Source: an uncultured Peptostreptococcaceae bacterium
GTDB lineage: Bacteria; Bacillota; Clostridia; Peptostreptococcales; Anaerovoracaceae
Reading direction: 5' to 3'
Length of the DNA stretch: 64,000 nt
Assembly (NCBI GenBank): GCA_910588185.1
Contig: CAJUQR010000007.1
Coordinates: forward strand, 91,299 to 155,298
The notes beneath the pieces are model-generated. The model had not been told where the DNA came from and ran no database searches. It was given only the letters and a program-made list of their open reading frames with translations. Both the position numbers and the translations under genes were made by a program. Below, in pieces: positions 33,792 to 42,946 of this stretch; positions within the stretch are counted from its first letter, which is position 1; each line of letters starts with the position of its first letter.

Positions 33792-33858
33792 TATAATAAC
33801 CTCACGGCGCTGGCAAAATCAAAGATTTTGGCGCCCGAGAGAACATTGAACCATAATT
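33792..33858. repeat. 67-bp direct repeat, unit 2
   Basis: Second copy of the hairpin unit at 33,668. It ends 30 bases before the coaBC start codon, so any hairpin would form in the coaBC leader if transcription begins upstream. Confidence 0.85.
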
Positions 33859-33888
33859 ATAAAAATTCGAACTACACGGAGGTAAAAA

Positions 33889-35076
33889 ATGTTAACAGGA
33901 AAGACAGTAGTCCTTGCAGTATCCGGCAGTATCGCAGCGTATAAAATTCCAAATCTGGCACGCATGCTTAAAAAACTAGGCTGTGACGTTCATGTCTTAA
34001 TGACTCAAAACGCTACACAATTTATTAACCCAATAACTTTCGAATCTTTAACTTCTAATAAATGTTTGATAGATACTTTCGATAGAAATTTTCAATATAG
34101 CGTGGAACACGTTGCCCTTGCAAAAAAAGCTGACCTGGTCATGCTTGCTCCGGCTTCAGCAAACGTAATAGGCAAGATTGCCTCAGGTATTGCTGACGAT
34201 ATGCTCACTACAACTATTATGGCTTGTCCATGCAAAAAGATTGTTTCACCTGCTATGAATCACAATATGTACCACAATCCTATCGTTCAGGATAATATCA
34301 ACAAATTACGCCGCTTTGGCTACGAAATCGTAACCCCTGATACAGGCATGCTTGCCAATGGAGATAACGGCGACGGAAGAATGCCTGAAGAAAAGATACT
34401 TTTGGAGTATATACTTAAAGAGATTGCCTGGGAAAAAGATCTATACGGCAAAAAAATATTGGTGACAGCAGGAGCAACAAGAGAATCTATCGATCCTGTA
34501 AGATTCATAACAAACCATTCAAGCGGCAAAATGGGATGCGCAATCGCCAAGGCGGCTATGCACCGAGGAGCTGACGTCACACTGATTCATGGACATATGG
34601 AAGTTGCACCGCCGATGTTCATACTCTCTATTCCTGTTCACGATGCCAAGGAGATGTTCGAAAGCGTAACAGCTTTAAGTGAAAAGCAAGATATAATCAT
34701 CAAAGCAGCCGCTGTAGCAGACTATACTCCTATAACTACATCAAGCAGTAAAATAAAAAAATCAGATGGCGATATGGCCATTCAGCTCAAACGTACCAGC
34801 GACATATTGCGCTACCTCGGCGAACACAAAAAAGACGGACAAATCATATGCGGCTTTTCTATGGAAACAGATAACGTGCTTGAAAATTCCAAGAAAAAAT
34901 TGTCCTCCAAAAATTGTGATATGATTTGTGCTAATTCCCTCAGAACACATGGAGCAGGCTTTGGTACTGACACTAATGTAATTACCTTAATAACACATGA
35001 TGATGTAGAAGAACTTGAACTAATGAGTAAAGAACAAGCTGCGCATATGATTCTAAATAAACTTAGAACACTTTAA
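33889..35076 (+). CDS. coaBC: Bifunctional phosphopantothenoylcysteine decarboxylase / synthetase
   Basis: Joins 4'-phosphopantothenate to cysteine and decarboxylates the product in CoA synthesis. The 395-residue fusion has an N-terminal flavoprotein decarboxylase domain (CoaC, 1-180: VLAVSGSIAAYKIPNLARML, with the ASANVIGKIASGIADD loop and the PAMNHNMYHNP motif). The C-terminal CoaB domain (about 185-395) has TAGATRESIDPVRFITNHSS and AAAVADYTP. Ribosome site CGGAGG. Confidence 0.96.
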   Translation: MLTGKTVVLAVSGSIAAYKIPNLARMLKKLGCDVHVLMTQNATQFINPITFESLTSNKCLIDTFDRNFQYSVEHVALAKKADLVMLAPASANVIGKIASGIADDMLTTTIMACPCKKIVSPAMNHNMYHNPIVQDNINKLRRFGYEIVTPDTGMLANGDNGDGRMPEEKILLEYILKEIAWEKDLYGKKILVTAGATRESIDPVRFITNHSSGKMGCAIAKAAMHRGADVTLIHGHMEVAPPMFILSIPVHDAKEMFESVTALSEKQDIIIKAAAVADYTPITTSSSKIKKSDGDMAIQLKRTSDILRYLGEHKKDGQIICGFSMETDNVLENSKKKLSSKNCDMICANSLRTHGAGFGTDTNVITLITHDDVEELELMSKEQAAHMILNKLRTL

Positions 35077-35083
35077 AATCCTT

Positions 35084-35118
35084 AGAGCCTTTCATAAAAT
35101 AAAGGCTCTTTTTTATTT
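35084..35118 (+). terminator. Terminator of coaBC
   Basis: AGAGCCTTT and AAAGGCTCT form a 9-bp stem with an eight-base loop, followed by TTTTTTATTTT. Confidence 0.87.
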
Positions 35119-35188
35119 TCTATAATCATAAAAGGGGCTTTAAAAGAATACATTTGTAGCAAGACCAAGTGTGGAAAGGGGAAAAACT

Positions 35189-36841
35189 ATGACATACGAA
35201 AACGATATTCCGGATTACGCTCTTGTTCCTGCCAAGGAAATGGAGGAGCGAGTTGTAGTCCCCATTACAAAAGGGGCCATTTACTCGCCGGTACAGGTGA
35301 CAAACATAAGAGAAAAACCTAAAACTACAATTACCATTGAGGAGGATATCCTTGTTCCGGATACAAAACCGGATCTTAAAGATATTCTTCTAATTGACGG
35401 AAAAAGCTACCTTTCCAGCAGGGAAGTAGACCAAATAGTCAAAAGCGACGACTATATCAATCTTTCAGGAGAAATAGAACTGCAAACATTATATTCTCCT
35501 GAACGCCAAGAGGGAAACAGCCCTATAATACCTATACAAACCAGGGTTTCTTTTAAAGATCAATGGCATACTTCTGTTTCGGCAGGAGCCACTCTTATCT
35601 TGGATTGTTCAATAGAAAAGATTGATTATATGGTAATAAACGAAAGAAAATACAGAGTCAAAATCTCGCTTGCTATAGTTGCAAGAGAATATATAGATAG
35701 TAAGGTTGACATATTCGAGGGTCTGGCAGATGAAGAAATACAGGTTTTAAAAGAAACTGTCGAGATTTCTAACATAGCACTGAGAAAAAAAGACAATCTC
35801 TCCATTCGTGAGGATATACTTCCTAAAGATGACATTCGTCCTGAAAATATTCTCAAGCAAGATTTATCCATAGTAGAAAATTATAAACAATCTACAGGTG
35901 ATAAGGTTGTTATAAACGGATTTGTCTACGTGAATATTCTCTTTTCCGCTTATCAAAACGACGAAAATTGTATGCCATCGCATAGCATTTTCCAGATTCA
36001 GGAGCGAATTGAATTTACTCAATTTATACCTATTCAGCAAGGCGGTCAATGGAGCGGCTGCAATGTATTCTTCAATGACCATGACCTCAAAGTAAAACTC
36101 ACTCAAGATGAAGAAGGAAATGATGTATTCCGCCTTGAAGGTGACCTGTTAACCTATGTAGAGCTTTATAAAAATACTGAAAAAGAAATAATTGTAGACG
36201 GATACCATAAGCAGAAAGATTTTGTTTGCGACTTTCTCGAGGAAAACAGCAGAACTTTAATCGGAACTATGGCCAGCGAAGCTTCTGTCAGAGAAATCTT
36301 ATCTCTGGAAAACTGCGGGCACGAACTTGAAAAAATTCTTTATGCAACAGCAGAGGTTGTAAACGGGGAAAGCAGAAGTGAACAAGGAAAAATAATTACA
36401 GAGGGAAAGATTCTTGCCAAAATCATATGCCTTGCTTCCGATGAAGATGAAACAATATTCACTGTTAAAGAAGAACTTCCGTTCCGCGTAGTAACTGCAA
36501 TGCCTCAGCTTACAGGAAACGAAATAATATGTCACAAAATTTACATAAAAGATCTCTGGTCAGAAAAAATCAACAGCAAACAGCTGGAATTCAACGCAAC
36601 TGTATTAGTCTGCGGCGAAGTAATGCAGCCAACGCCTTTCAGAGTTTTGACCAATCCTGCCTTTGAGGAAAGCTCTGTTTGCAATGAACCTATGCCTATG
36701 GTTATATATGTTTGCAAACAATCAGACACTTTATGGCACATTGCTAAAAAATTCAAAACATCTATGGATTCCATCAGACAAACAAACTGTATGGAAACTG
36801 ATACACTCAGTACAGGACAAAAACTTCTTATTGTAAAATAA
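35189..36841 (+). CDS. sipL: SPOCS/LysM spore protein, SipL-like
   Basis: 550 residues. Repeated DUF3794 (SPOCS) modules fill most of the protein, with an N-terminal segment TTITIEEDILVPDTKPDLKD that recurs in spore-coat morphogenetic proteins. A C-terminal LysM domain follows (about 503-550: VCKQSDTLWHIAKKFKTSMD). This layout matches SipL of Clostridioides difficile, which binds SpoIVA and helps place the coat around the forespore. I chose MTYENDIPDY behind AAAGGGG; an in-frame GTG six codons upstream is less likely. The neighbour is spoIIR. Confidence 0.88.
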   Translation: MTYENDIPDYALVPAKEMEERVVVPITKGAIYSPVQVTNIREKPKTTITIEEDILVPDTKPDLKDILLIDGKSYLSSREVDQIVKSDDYINLSGEIELQTLYSPERQEGNSPIIPIQTRVSFKDQWHTSVSAGATLILDCSIEKIDYMVINERKYRVKISLAIVAREYIDSKVDIFEGLADEEIQVLKETVEISNIALRKKDNLSIREDILPKDDIRPENILKQDLSIVENYKQSTGDKVVINGFVYVNILFSAYQNDENCMPSHSIFQIQERIEFTQFIPIQQGGQWSGCNVFFNDHDLKVKLTQDEEGNDVFRLEGDLLTYVELYKNTEKEIIVDGYHKQKDFVCDFLEENSRTLIGTMASEASVREILSLENCGHELEKILYATAEVVNGESRSEQGKIITEGKILAKIICLASDEDETIFTVKEELPFRVVTAMPQLTGNEIICHKIYIKDLWSEKINSKQLEFNATVLVCGEVMQPTPFRVLTNPAFEESSVCNEPMPMVIYVCKQSDTLWHIAKKFKTSMDSIRQTNCMETDTLSTGQKLLIVK

Positions 36842-36893
36842 TTTGAATATTTTTATTTTTCTTGTCCATACTCCTTTTGTCAGGAGGTAATTT

Positions 36894-37655
36894 ATGGATA
36901 AGAAATCTGAAAAAATACTTATTTTTATAATGGCTTTGGCGCTGATTGCCTTACCAATTTTATATAAAGCTGAAACCTACGCCCAAATTGAAGACGGCAT
37001 GATCGGACCCGATGGTATGATAAATCAACACCCTGGGATAATGCGTTTTCATGTAATTGCAAACAGCGATTCTTCAGAAGATCAAAACTTAAAACTTAAA
37101 GTAAGAGATTATGTTCTTTCAAAGGTTCAAAATGAAATCGCAGATGCAATTAAAAATGCCGAAAACAGTGATGATGATATTACACAATCTCAAATAATGA
37201 GATGTTATATCAAAAGCAATCTGCCTAAAATTGAAGGCTGGGCAGAAGAAGCTATCCGGCTTTCAGAATTTGACTATGATGCAAGAGCCTGTATTGGAAT
37301 AAGACATATACCTGCAAAAAATTATGGTGATTTATATTTCCCTGAGGGAAACTACGAGGCGCTTACCATAACCATAGGTGAGGGAAAGGGACAGAACTGG
37401 TGGTGCGTAGTATTTCCGCCATTATGTCTCGTAGATTCCGACGATTCCGCTTACAGAGAAGCTTTTGATATAGGAGAAGAAGAAACGCTACAGCTAAAGT
37501 TCAAAACTGTAGAACTTCTCAAAGGGCTTAACGATGACAGCGATACAGATGTCCCAAGTAGTCTAGTTCTTCTTGGCAATGATATTGCTGGATCAGCATT
37601 TCAAGAAGCTATAAATCAAATTTTAGCTGAGGTAACAACACCGCCACAAAACTAA
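36894..37655 (+). CDS. spoIIR: Stage II sporulation protein R
   Basis: 253 residues. SpoIIR is made in the forespore under SigF and signals across the septum to trigger pro-SigE processing by SpoIIGA. An N-terminal hydrophobic segment (ILIFIMALALIALPILY) exports it. The family signature RFHVIANSDSSEDQNLKLKV and GEGKGQNWWCVVFPPLCLVD are intact. Ribosome site CAGGAGG. Its presence shows the lineage retains an early sporulation gene. Confidence 0.95.
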   Translation: MDKKSEKILIFIMALALIALPILYKAETYAQIEDGMIGPDGMINQHPGIMRFHVIANSDSSEDQNLKLKVRDYVLSKVQNEIADAIKNAENSDDDITQSQIMRCYIKSNLPKIEGWAEEAIRLSEFDYDARACIGIRHIPAKNYGDLYFPEGNYEALTITIGEGKGQNWWCVVFPPLCLVDSDDSAYREAFDIGEEETLQLKFKTVELLKGLNDDSDTDVPSSLVLLGNDIAGSAFQEAINQILAEVTTPPQN

Positions 37656-37666
37656 TATAAATAATA

Positions 37667-37712
37667 AAGCCGTACAAACATGGTTACTTTGTAACCTTTT
37701 GTACGGTTTTTG
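37667..37712 (+). terminator. Terminator of spoIIR
   Basis: An outer stem CCGTACAAA/TTTGTACGG and an inner stem GGTTAC/GTAACC are followed by TTTTTG. Confidence 0.82.
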
Positions 37713-37821
37713 TTTGTATTGTATTTCTACTTTAAAAACAACGTCGGTGATAAAAATTATATAGCTCATCTAGCAGTTTCTACACTGTCTGCTACTTATG
37801 GAATAAAATTCACTAAATTAT

Positions 37822-37846
37822 AGGGCGGAATTACCCGCCCTTTTTC
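37822..37846. terminator. Terminator next to the duplicated membrane protein genes
   Basis: GGGCGG-AATTAC-CCGCCC followed by T5 on the plus strand and preceded by A5 on the minus strand sense. It can end the minus-strand gene at 37,846. On the plus strand it follows a fragmentary open frame that has no start codon. Confidence 0.7.
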
Positions 37847-38343
37847 TATGATTCCGTTTCTTGATGTTTAGGTACGACTACAGCAAGTACTAAAATAATA
37901 AAGAAAATCATATAATGAAACACAAAATTCCTGCCAATTTCTATAAGTTCAAGACTCCAATAAAAAAATTCTTCGTATAATTCTATATTCAAATATGGCA
38001 AAAAATTTGATGTACCTAATTTGTATAATAAAAATACATAAATAAATATAAAAATTGCCGGTATAACAAGGGTTTTTGCTTTTACTAGATTTACATTATT
38101 TCTCCTGACTTTCCTAAACCATATACTCCAATATATAAGCGAAAAAATCCCAAGTATATTAAAACAATCGATAAATAATGCCCAGTCAAAATATTCTATG
38201 GTATACCATTCAGCACCTGTCTCAATTTCTTTTATCCTAGTAAGCTCTCTTAATACACCTTCAATATAAAACATTATACTTCCCATCAAAGCATACACAC
38301 CTGATGCGATTAACAAACTCTTATAATCAATCTCTTTTTGCAT
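37846..38343 (-). CDS. Four-helix membrane protein, tandem paralogue 2
   Basis: 165 residues with four hydrophobic helices. The start MQKEIDYKSLLIASGVYALM follows TAGGAGG; a longer upstream frame is not protein-like. It is very similar to the gene at 38,378-38,878, except for residues 22-60, which form the first loop and differ strongly. The family is not recognised. The order and strand make it the downstream copy of a tandem duplication. Confidence 0.75.
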   Translation of the reverse strand: MQKEIDYKSLLIASGVYALMGSIMFYIEGVLRELTRIKEIETGAEWYTIEYFDWALFIDCFNILGIFSLIYWSIWFRKVRRNNVNLVKAKTLVIPAIFIFIYVFLLYKLGTSNFLPYLNIELYEEFFYWSLELIEIGRNFVFHYMIFFIILVLAVVVPKHQETES

Positions 38344-38377
38344 ATTGCCTCCTATTATTATAAATTCACCTCTTTTT

Positions 38378-38878
38378 CTATGATTCTGTTTTCTGATGTT
38401 TAGGCAGAACCACAGCAAGCACAAGGATAATAAAGAAAATCATATAATGGAACACAAAACTACTGCCAATTTCTATAAATTCAAGACTCCAGTAAAAAAA
38501 CTCCTCATATAACTCTATATTCAAATATGGTAAAAAGTTTGATGTAACCCATAATTTATCTAAAAAAAACACATAAATAAATATAAAAATTGCCGGTATA
38601 ACAAGTGTTTTTGCTTTTACTAGATTTACATTGTTTTTCCTGACTTTCCTAAACCATATACTCCAATATATCAACGAAAAAACGCCAATTATATTAAAAC
38701 AACTGATAAAAAATGCCCATGTAAAATATCCTGTAGTATTTATTTCAACACCGATTTCAGCAGCTTTTATCGTATCAAGCTCTAATAATACACTTGTTAT
38801 ATACTTTATCGCGGCCCCCATCAAAGCATACACGCCTGATGCGATTAACAAACTCTTATAATCAATCTCTTTTTGCAT
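38378..38878 (-). CDS. Four-helix membrane protein, tandem paralogue 1
   Basis: 166 residues, upstream copy. The helices near 60-80 (CFNIIGVFSLIYWSIWF), 92-110 (TLVIPAIFIFIYVFFLDKL) and 138-158 (FVFHYMIFFIILVLAVVLP) are nearly the same as in the neighbouring copy. The loop after helix 1 (ITSVLLELDTIKAAEIGVEI) is not. Ribosome site AAGGTG. No function is known to me; no signal or catalytic motif is visible. Confidence 0.75.
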   Translation of the reverse strand: MQKEIDYKSLLIASGVYALMGAAIKYITSVLLELDTIKAAEIGVEINTTGYFTWAFFISCFNIIGVFSLIYWSIWFRKVRKNNVNLVKAKTLVIPAIFIFIYVFFLDKLWVTSNFLPYLNIELYEEFFYWSLEFIEIGSSFVFHYMIFFIILVLAVVLPKHQKTES

Positions 38879-38986
38879 ATTATTTTCACCTTAATATATA
38901 TCTTATATATCATACTATGTCTAAATCATTATATCAATGAATTATCAAACCTCTGTTCAAAAGCAAACATAGTATAGTAAAAATAC

Positions 38987-39021
38987 ATATGGCAGACAAT
39001 CCTTTAGACTGCCTGCCATAT
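38987..39021 (-). terminator. Terminator of the hydrolase-ABC exporter operon
   Basis: On the minus strand the arms ATATGGCAGGCA and TGTCTGCCATAT pair with one mismatch and are followed by GTATTTTTA, 19 bases after the permease stop. Confidence 0.7.
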
Positions 39022-39039
39022 AAGTTCTTTTTACAAAAG

Positions 39040-39828
39040 CTACGCCGTTATATCCTTTCGTCCATATATAATAAATCCTACAGCAACAAATACTACTCCA
39101 TAAAGAATTCCAAGTCCTACAAGAAGCCAATCAAAAGACATATTTTGTATAACATCTTCGGGTTTAGCATAAGCATAAGGCGTGATGTATTTGAGCGGCT
39201 GCGCTTTTTCACTTATATTAACTATCAGGTTCATAAAATATAAGACAGCCGCACTGCCAAGACCTATACCTATACTTCCTCTGCGCACAAATGCCGATAG
39301 CCCAAAGCATACAGCCCCTATCTCTATTTGCAAGATAAGATATACGCTGTGAATCAAAATAAGTTCTTTAAATGGAACATCTTCGCCTACAATTACAGCC
39401 GAAAGCACCCCAAACAGAAAAGTTATAACATTCATTAAAACTATTTGAATCATCACCGCGGCCAACTTTTGAATCAGAACTGACACTCTGCTTATAGGAT
39501 GTGTCAAAAGGAACTCTGCCGTATGTTCTTTTTCCTCTTTAGACAACATTGTTATTCCAAGATATGCTGCAAAGAAGCCGCCTCCCAAACCTAAAACATT
39601 TCCGATTTCTATTCCATAAAACCCTATAAATGTGCCAAAATTAAGCTGATCCATTCCAAATGCCGCCGTAAAAGAGCCCATATTTGCGAACATCTCGTTC
39701 ATTTCTCCCATTTGATCCTTCATTGCCGGATATACAAATACACATACAGAAAGCATAAAAGCAATCACAGCTGTCCATATTAAAAACCCTTTTGCGCCTT
39801 TTTTTAGTTCTTTATTTAAAACTGCCAT
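39040..39828 (-). CDS. ABC-2-type transporter permease
   Basis: 262 residues with about six membrane segments and a long extracellular stretch after the first helix, as in ABC-2 permeases (for example those of multidrug or bacteriocin-type exporters). SKEEKEHTAEFLLTHPISR is a typical cytoplasmic loop of this family. Its ATG overlaps the ATPase stop by one base, so coupling is likely. The exported substrate is unknown. Confidence 0.88.
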   Translation of the reverse strand: MAVLNKELKKGAKGFLIWTAVIAFMLSVCVFVYPAMKDQMGEMNEMFANMGSFTAAFGMDQLNFGTFIGFYGIEIGNVLGLGGGFFAAYLGITMLSKEEKEHTAEFLLTHPISRVSVLIQKLAAVMIQIVLMNVITFLFGVLSAVIVGEDVPFKELILIHSVYLILQIEIGAVCFGLSAFVRRGSIGIGLGSAAVLYFMNLIVNISEKAQPLKYITPYAYAKPEDVIQNMSFDWLLVGLGILYGVVFVAVGFIIYGRKDITA

Positions 39829-40700
39829 TATTCATCCCCCTTTTCGTAGTAATGCATAAAGACATCCTCAAGCTCCGGTTCGTTTATGGTCATATCTGTT
39901 ATAGGCAGCATGCTTACTTTAGATAATAACTGACGTATGTCTCCTTGATACAAAAAGCTTATTCCATCCTGCATTTTCACAACAGATTTTGCAGAAATAT
40001 CATCAGGAATATAATTGATACCATGTAATGTTATATTTTTTGTATTAGATCCGGAAAGACTCTGTATACTACCCTCTGCAACAAGCCTGCCCTCTCTGAT
40101 AATTGCCGCTCTTGTACAATTATGCTGTACCTCTGATAATACATGAGAAGAAAAGAATATGGTTGCCCCCTCCTTTTGCCTTTCATGAAGCAAATCAAAG
40201 AATTCTTTCTGAATAAGAGGATCAAGGCCGCTTGTAGGTTCGTCCATGAGATAAATCTGTGGGTTTCCTTGCATTGCGCATACAATGCCTACTTTCTTTC
40301 TGTTTCCCAGAGACAGCTGGTCTATACGTTTTTTAGTATCAAGTTCAAGACGCTCACACAGCGCTTTTGCTTCCTTTTCACAATCTTTTTTTCTAAGTTT
40401 TGCAGAATATGATATAAGCTCCGAAACTTTCATATCTCCATAAAAGGTAGTCTCTGACGGCAGATATCCTATCTCTTCAAGATATTCTCTGCTTAATGAA
40501 AGAGGCTTTCCCATCACTTTAGCCTCTCCGGACGTAGGTTTGATAAGACCAAGCAAAGTTCTGATTAGTGTAGATTTTCCTGCACCGTTAGGTCCTATAA
40601 ATCCAAAAAACTCTCCTTCTTCAACTTTTAAATTTAATTCAGTTATTCCCCTGGCTTTGCCATAGTATTTAGTTAAATCTCTTGTTTCAATAATCGCCAT
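39828..40700 (-). CDS. ABC transporter ATP-binding protein
   Basis: 290 residues. Walker A GPNGAGKST near 37-45, signature LSLGNRKKVGIV, Walker B IYLMDEPTSGLD and the H-loop SSHVLSEV are intact. A C-terminal extension (about 215-290) resembles the accessory domain of DrrA/CcmA-type exporters. It starts right after the hydrolase stop and overlaps the permease start. Confidence 0.95.
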   Translation of the reverse strand: MAIIETRDLTKYYGKARGITELNLKVEEGEFFGFIGPNGAGKSTLIRTLLGLIKPTSGEAKVMGKPLSLSREYLEEIGYLPSETTFYGDMKVSELISYSAKLRKKDCEKEAKALCERLELDTKKRIDQLSLGNRKKVGIVCAMQGNPQIYLMDEPTSGLDPLIQKEFFDLLHERQKEGATIFFSSHVLSEVQHNCTRAAIIREGRLVAEGSIQSLSGSNTKNITLHGINYIPDDISAKSVVKMQDGISFLYQGDIRQLLSKVSMLPITDMTINEPELEDVFMHYYEKGDE

Positions 40701-41393
40701 TTAATACTCCTTTTTTTCTTCAAGAAACTGGTCTACAATTTTATTAAACTCTTCTGATTTATTCTTTGGAAGTGAATGCCCTCCTTTTATAAAAACAAGC
40801 TTAGAATTAGGCAAGCTAGCTGCAATCAATTCAGTATGTTCTTTTTTAATTATGTCATTTGTTCCTGCAATGACAAGTGCAGGAACCGTCACTTTATGCA
40901 AGCTCTCAGGCTCAATATTAGGCTCATTTACCATAAGACCTAAAAGCTCTTGTTTCTTTTTAATTGAACCCTCTTTACCGGAAAACAAAGATAATATACG
41001 ATATGTTACCGTAACTGGAAGCTGAAAGCTGGACTTAACACCGTCAGTATTTAGATTTGCACCACTGACTATTAATTTTTCTATTCTCTCCTGATATTTT
41101 AGAGCAAAAGCAAGAACAATATTGCCTCCATCTGAAAATCCCAAAAGATGTGCCTTTCTTATCCCCTTATCATCCATAAAATCATGCAAGTCCTCAGCAA
41201 ATTGCCTTATAGTAAACGGTTCTTTTCCTCTCGGAGATTTTCCGTGACCTCTTGTGTCTATGGCAATCACCCTATACTGATCTGAAAAGAAATTTATTTG
41301 ATTTTTAAAATAATTGGTATTTTCTCCGTTGCCATGAAGTAGAATTAACGGGAATCCTTTTCCTTTCTCTTCATAATTTAATTTTATATTCAT
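40701..41393 (-). CDS. Alpha/beta hydrolase
   Basis: 230 residues. The oxyanion-hole segment LLHGNGENTNYF, the nucleophile in GFSDGG, the acid in AGTNDIIKKEH and the histidine in KGGHSLPKN form a complete catalytic triad. The specificity is not readable. It is the first gene of an operon with the ABC exporter, so it may act on the exported compound. Ribosome site AGGAGGGG. Confidence 0.9.
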   Translation of the reverse strand: MNIKLNYEEKGKGFPLILLHGNGENTNYFKNQINFFSDQYRVIAIDTRGHGKSPRGKEPFTIRQFAEDLHDFMDDKGIRKAHLLGFSDGGNIVLAFALKYQERIEKLIVSGANLNTDGVKSSFQLPVTVTYRILSLFSGKEGSIKKKQELLGLMVNEPNIEPESLHKVTVPALVIAGTNDIIKKEHTELIAASLPNSKLVFIKGGHSLPKNKSEEFNKIVDQFLEEKKEY

Positions 41394-41417
41394 AAAATCC
41401 CCTCCTGAATTATTTTA

Positions 41418-41448
41418 ATTATAAAGCTTCCAGTCTATGTAATGTCAA
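41418..41448 (-). promoter_or_regulatory. Promoter of the hydrolase-ABC operon
   Basis: On the minus strand TTGACA (41,448-41,443) and TATAAT (41,423-41,418) are good hexamers but 19 bases apart, a little long. Confidence 0.45.
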
Positions 41449-41477
41449 TAGTTTTATCGTTATTTTTTCCTAAACAG

Positions 41478-41506
41478 TTGACTCTATACTGCAATGGGAG
41501 TATACT
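41478..41506 (+). promoter_or_regulatory. Promoter of the citrate operon
   Basis: TTGACT (41,478-41,483) and TATACT (41,501-41,506), exactly 17 bases apart, 64 bases before the Re-citrate synthase start. It is back to back with the promoter of the hydrolase operon. Confidence 0.72.
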
Positions 41507-41519
41507 TGTATACATGTAT
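41506..41519. promoter_or_regulatory. GntR/FCD-type operator candidate
   Basis: TTGTATACAT (41,506-41,515) fits the TnGT-n-ACnA palindrome bound by FadR-subfamily GntR regulators, overlapped by ATACATGTAT (41,510-41,519). It begins at the last base of the -10, a position where bound protein blocks transcription. The operon encodes a GntR/FCD regulator, so autoregulation is likely. Confidence 0.5.
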
Positions 41520-41569
41520 TGTTAGTTATAACTTTTAATAAGGTATTTTATATAAAAGGGGGAAAGAAA

Positions 41570-42946
41570 ATGCTTGAAATTTCTAAAAAAACCAACCTAC
41601 TTGAGCAGAATAGCTACAAGTATTCTCTACAAGATGTGGACACGCCAAACCTGTACAGAGAAATGTTCGATTACGAAAATGTGCCAAAAATAGCCTTTAA
41701 CCATAGAAGAGTTCCTGCTAACATGCCGGAAGATATATGGATTACAGACACCTCATTTAGAGACGGTCAGCAGTCTATGGCGCCTTATACAGTAAAACAA
41801 ATAGTAGATTTATATAAACTGATGGCAAAGCTTGGAGGCCCTTACGGACTTATTCGCCAGTCAGAATTCTTTATATATACAAAAAAAGATCAGGAAGCCA
41901 TTCATAAATGTATGGAGCTCGGCTACAAATTCCCCGAAATCACCACATGGATAAGAGCCCAGAAAAAAGACTTCAAAATGGTAAAAGATCTTGAAATAAA
42001 GGAAACGGGAATTTTGGTTTCTTGCAGCGACTATCACATATTCAAAAAAATGAATATGAGCAGACGCCAGGCTGTAGACTTTTATCTTGAAACCATCAAA
42101 GACGCTTTCGATGCGGGAATTGTTCCAAGATGTCATCTTGAAGACATTACCAGGGCTGATTTTTATGGTTTTGTGGTTCCTTTTGTAAATGAAATAATGA
42201 AACTTTCAAAGGAAGTAGGCATTCCTGTTAAAATCAGAGCCTGCGATACTATGGGCTACGGTGTTCCTTATACTGAAGTTGCACTTCCTCGAAGCGTAGC
42301 AGGAATAATATACGGATTGCAGCACTATTCAGGTGTTCCCAGTGAAATGCTGGAATGGCACGGTCACAACGACTTTTATAAAGCTGTGGCTAATGCTTCT
42401 ACTGCATGGCTTTACGGGGCTTGTTCAGTGAATTGCTCTCTGCTTGGAATCGGAGAAAGAACCGGAAATATTCCTCTCGAAGCAATGGTATTTGAATATG
42501 CTTCATTAAAAGGTTCTCTTGATGGAATGGATCCTACAGTAATAACCGAAATAGCAGAGTACTTCAAAAATGAAATGGGATATGACATACCGCCTATGAC
42601 TCCTTTTGTAGGTGAAAATTTCAATGTTACAAGAGCCGGTATTCATGCTGACGGTCTTATGAAAGATGAAGAAATTTATAATATTTTTGATACTGCCAAA
42701 ATACTTGGCAGAGCTCCCGGCGTCACTGTAAGCAAAACTTCCGGTCTTGCCGGCATCGCTTACTGGGTAAATGAACACTTCAAATTGGATGATTCAAAGA
42801 AAGTCAACAAAGATCATCCGCTTGTTGCTAAACTAAAAGACTGGGTTGATGAAATGTATGCGGACGGAAGAACCACAAGTCTTGCAAACAAAGAGATTGA
42901 AGATAAAATCAATCAACTTGATGAATGGAAGGAGCTAATAAAATGA
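41570..42946 (+). CDS. Re-citrate synthase (HMGL/isopropylmalate-synthase fold)
   Basis: 458 residues. DTSFRDGQQ at 60-68 and HGHND at 264-268 are the catalytic and metal-binding motifs of the DRE-TIM metallolyases, and RACDTMGYGVPY and GIGERTGNIPLEA are in place. Within this family the length, the opening FDYENVPKIAFNHRRVP and the lack of a LeuA regulatory domain match the Re-citrate synthases first described in Clostridium kluyveri. They condense acetyl-CoA and oxaloacetate with opposite stereochemistry to the usual enzyme. Aconitase and isocitrate dehydrogenase follow, and no ordinary citrate synthase is seen. A homocitrate synthase is the main alternative. Start chosen at the ATG behind GGGGGAAAG. 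Confidence 0.85.
   Translation: MLEISKKTNLLEQNSYKYSLQDVDTPNLYREMFDYENVPKIAFNHRRVPANMPEDIWITDTSFRDGQQSMAPYTVKQIVDLYKLMAKLGGPYGLIRQSEFFIYTKKDQEAIHKCMELGYKFPEITTWIRAQKKDFKMVKDLEIKETGILVSCSDYHIFKKMNMSRRQAVDFYLETIKDAFDAGIVPRCHLEDITRADFYGFVVPFVNEIMKLSKEVGIPVKIRACDTMGYGVPYTEVALPRSVAGIIYGLQHYSGVPSEMLEWHGHNDFYKAVANASTAWLYGACSVNCSLLGIGERTGNIPLEAMVFEYASLKGSLDGMDPTVITEIAEYFKNEMGYDIPPMTPFVGENFNVTRAGIHADGLMKDEEIYNIFDTAKILGRAPGVTVSKTSGLAGIAYWVNEHFKLDDSKKVNKDHPLVAKLKDWVDEMYADGRTTSLANKEIEDKINQLDEWKELIK

Noticed and set aside
33446..33796. Possible 116-residue gene before coaBC
   Set aside because: The frame crosses several hairpin repeats, so its openness is incidental.
37725..37823. Open frame ending GDKNYIAHLAVSTLSATYGIKF-like before a terminator
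   Set aside because: No start codon or ribosome site and too short to assign. It could be a gene remnant, but there is no family match to support a pseudogene call.
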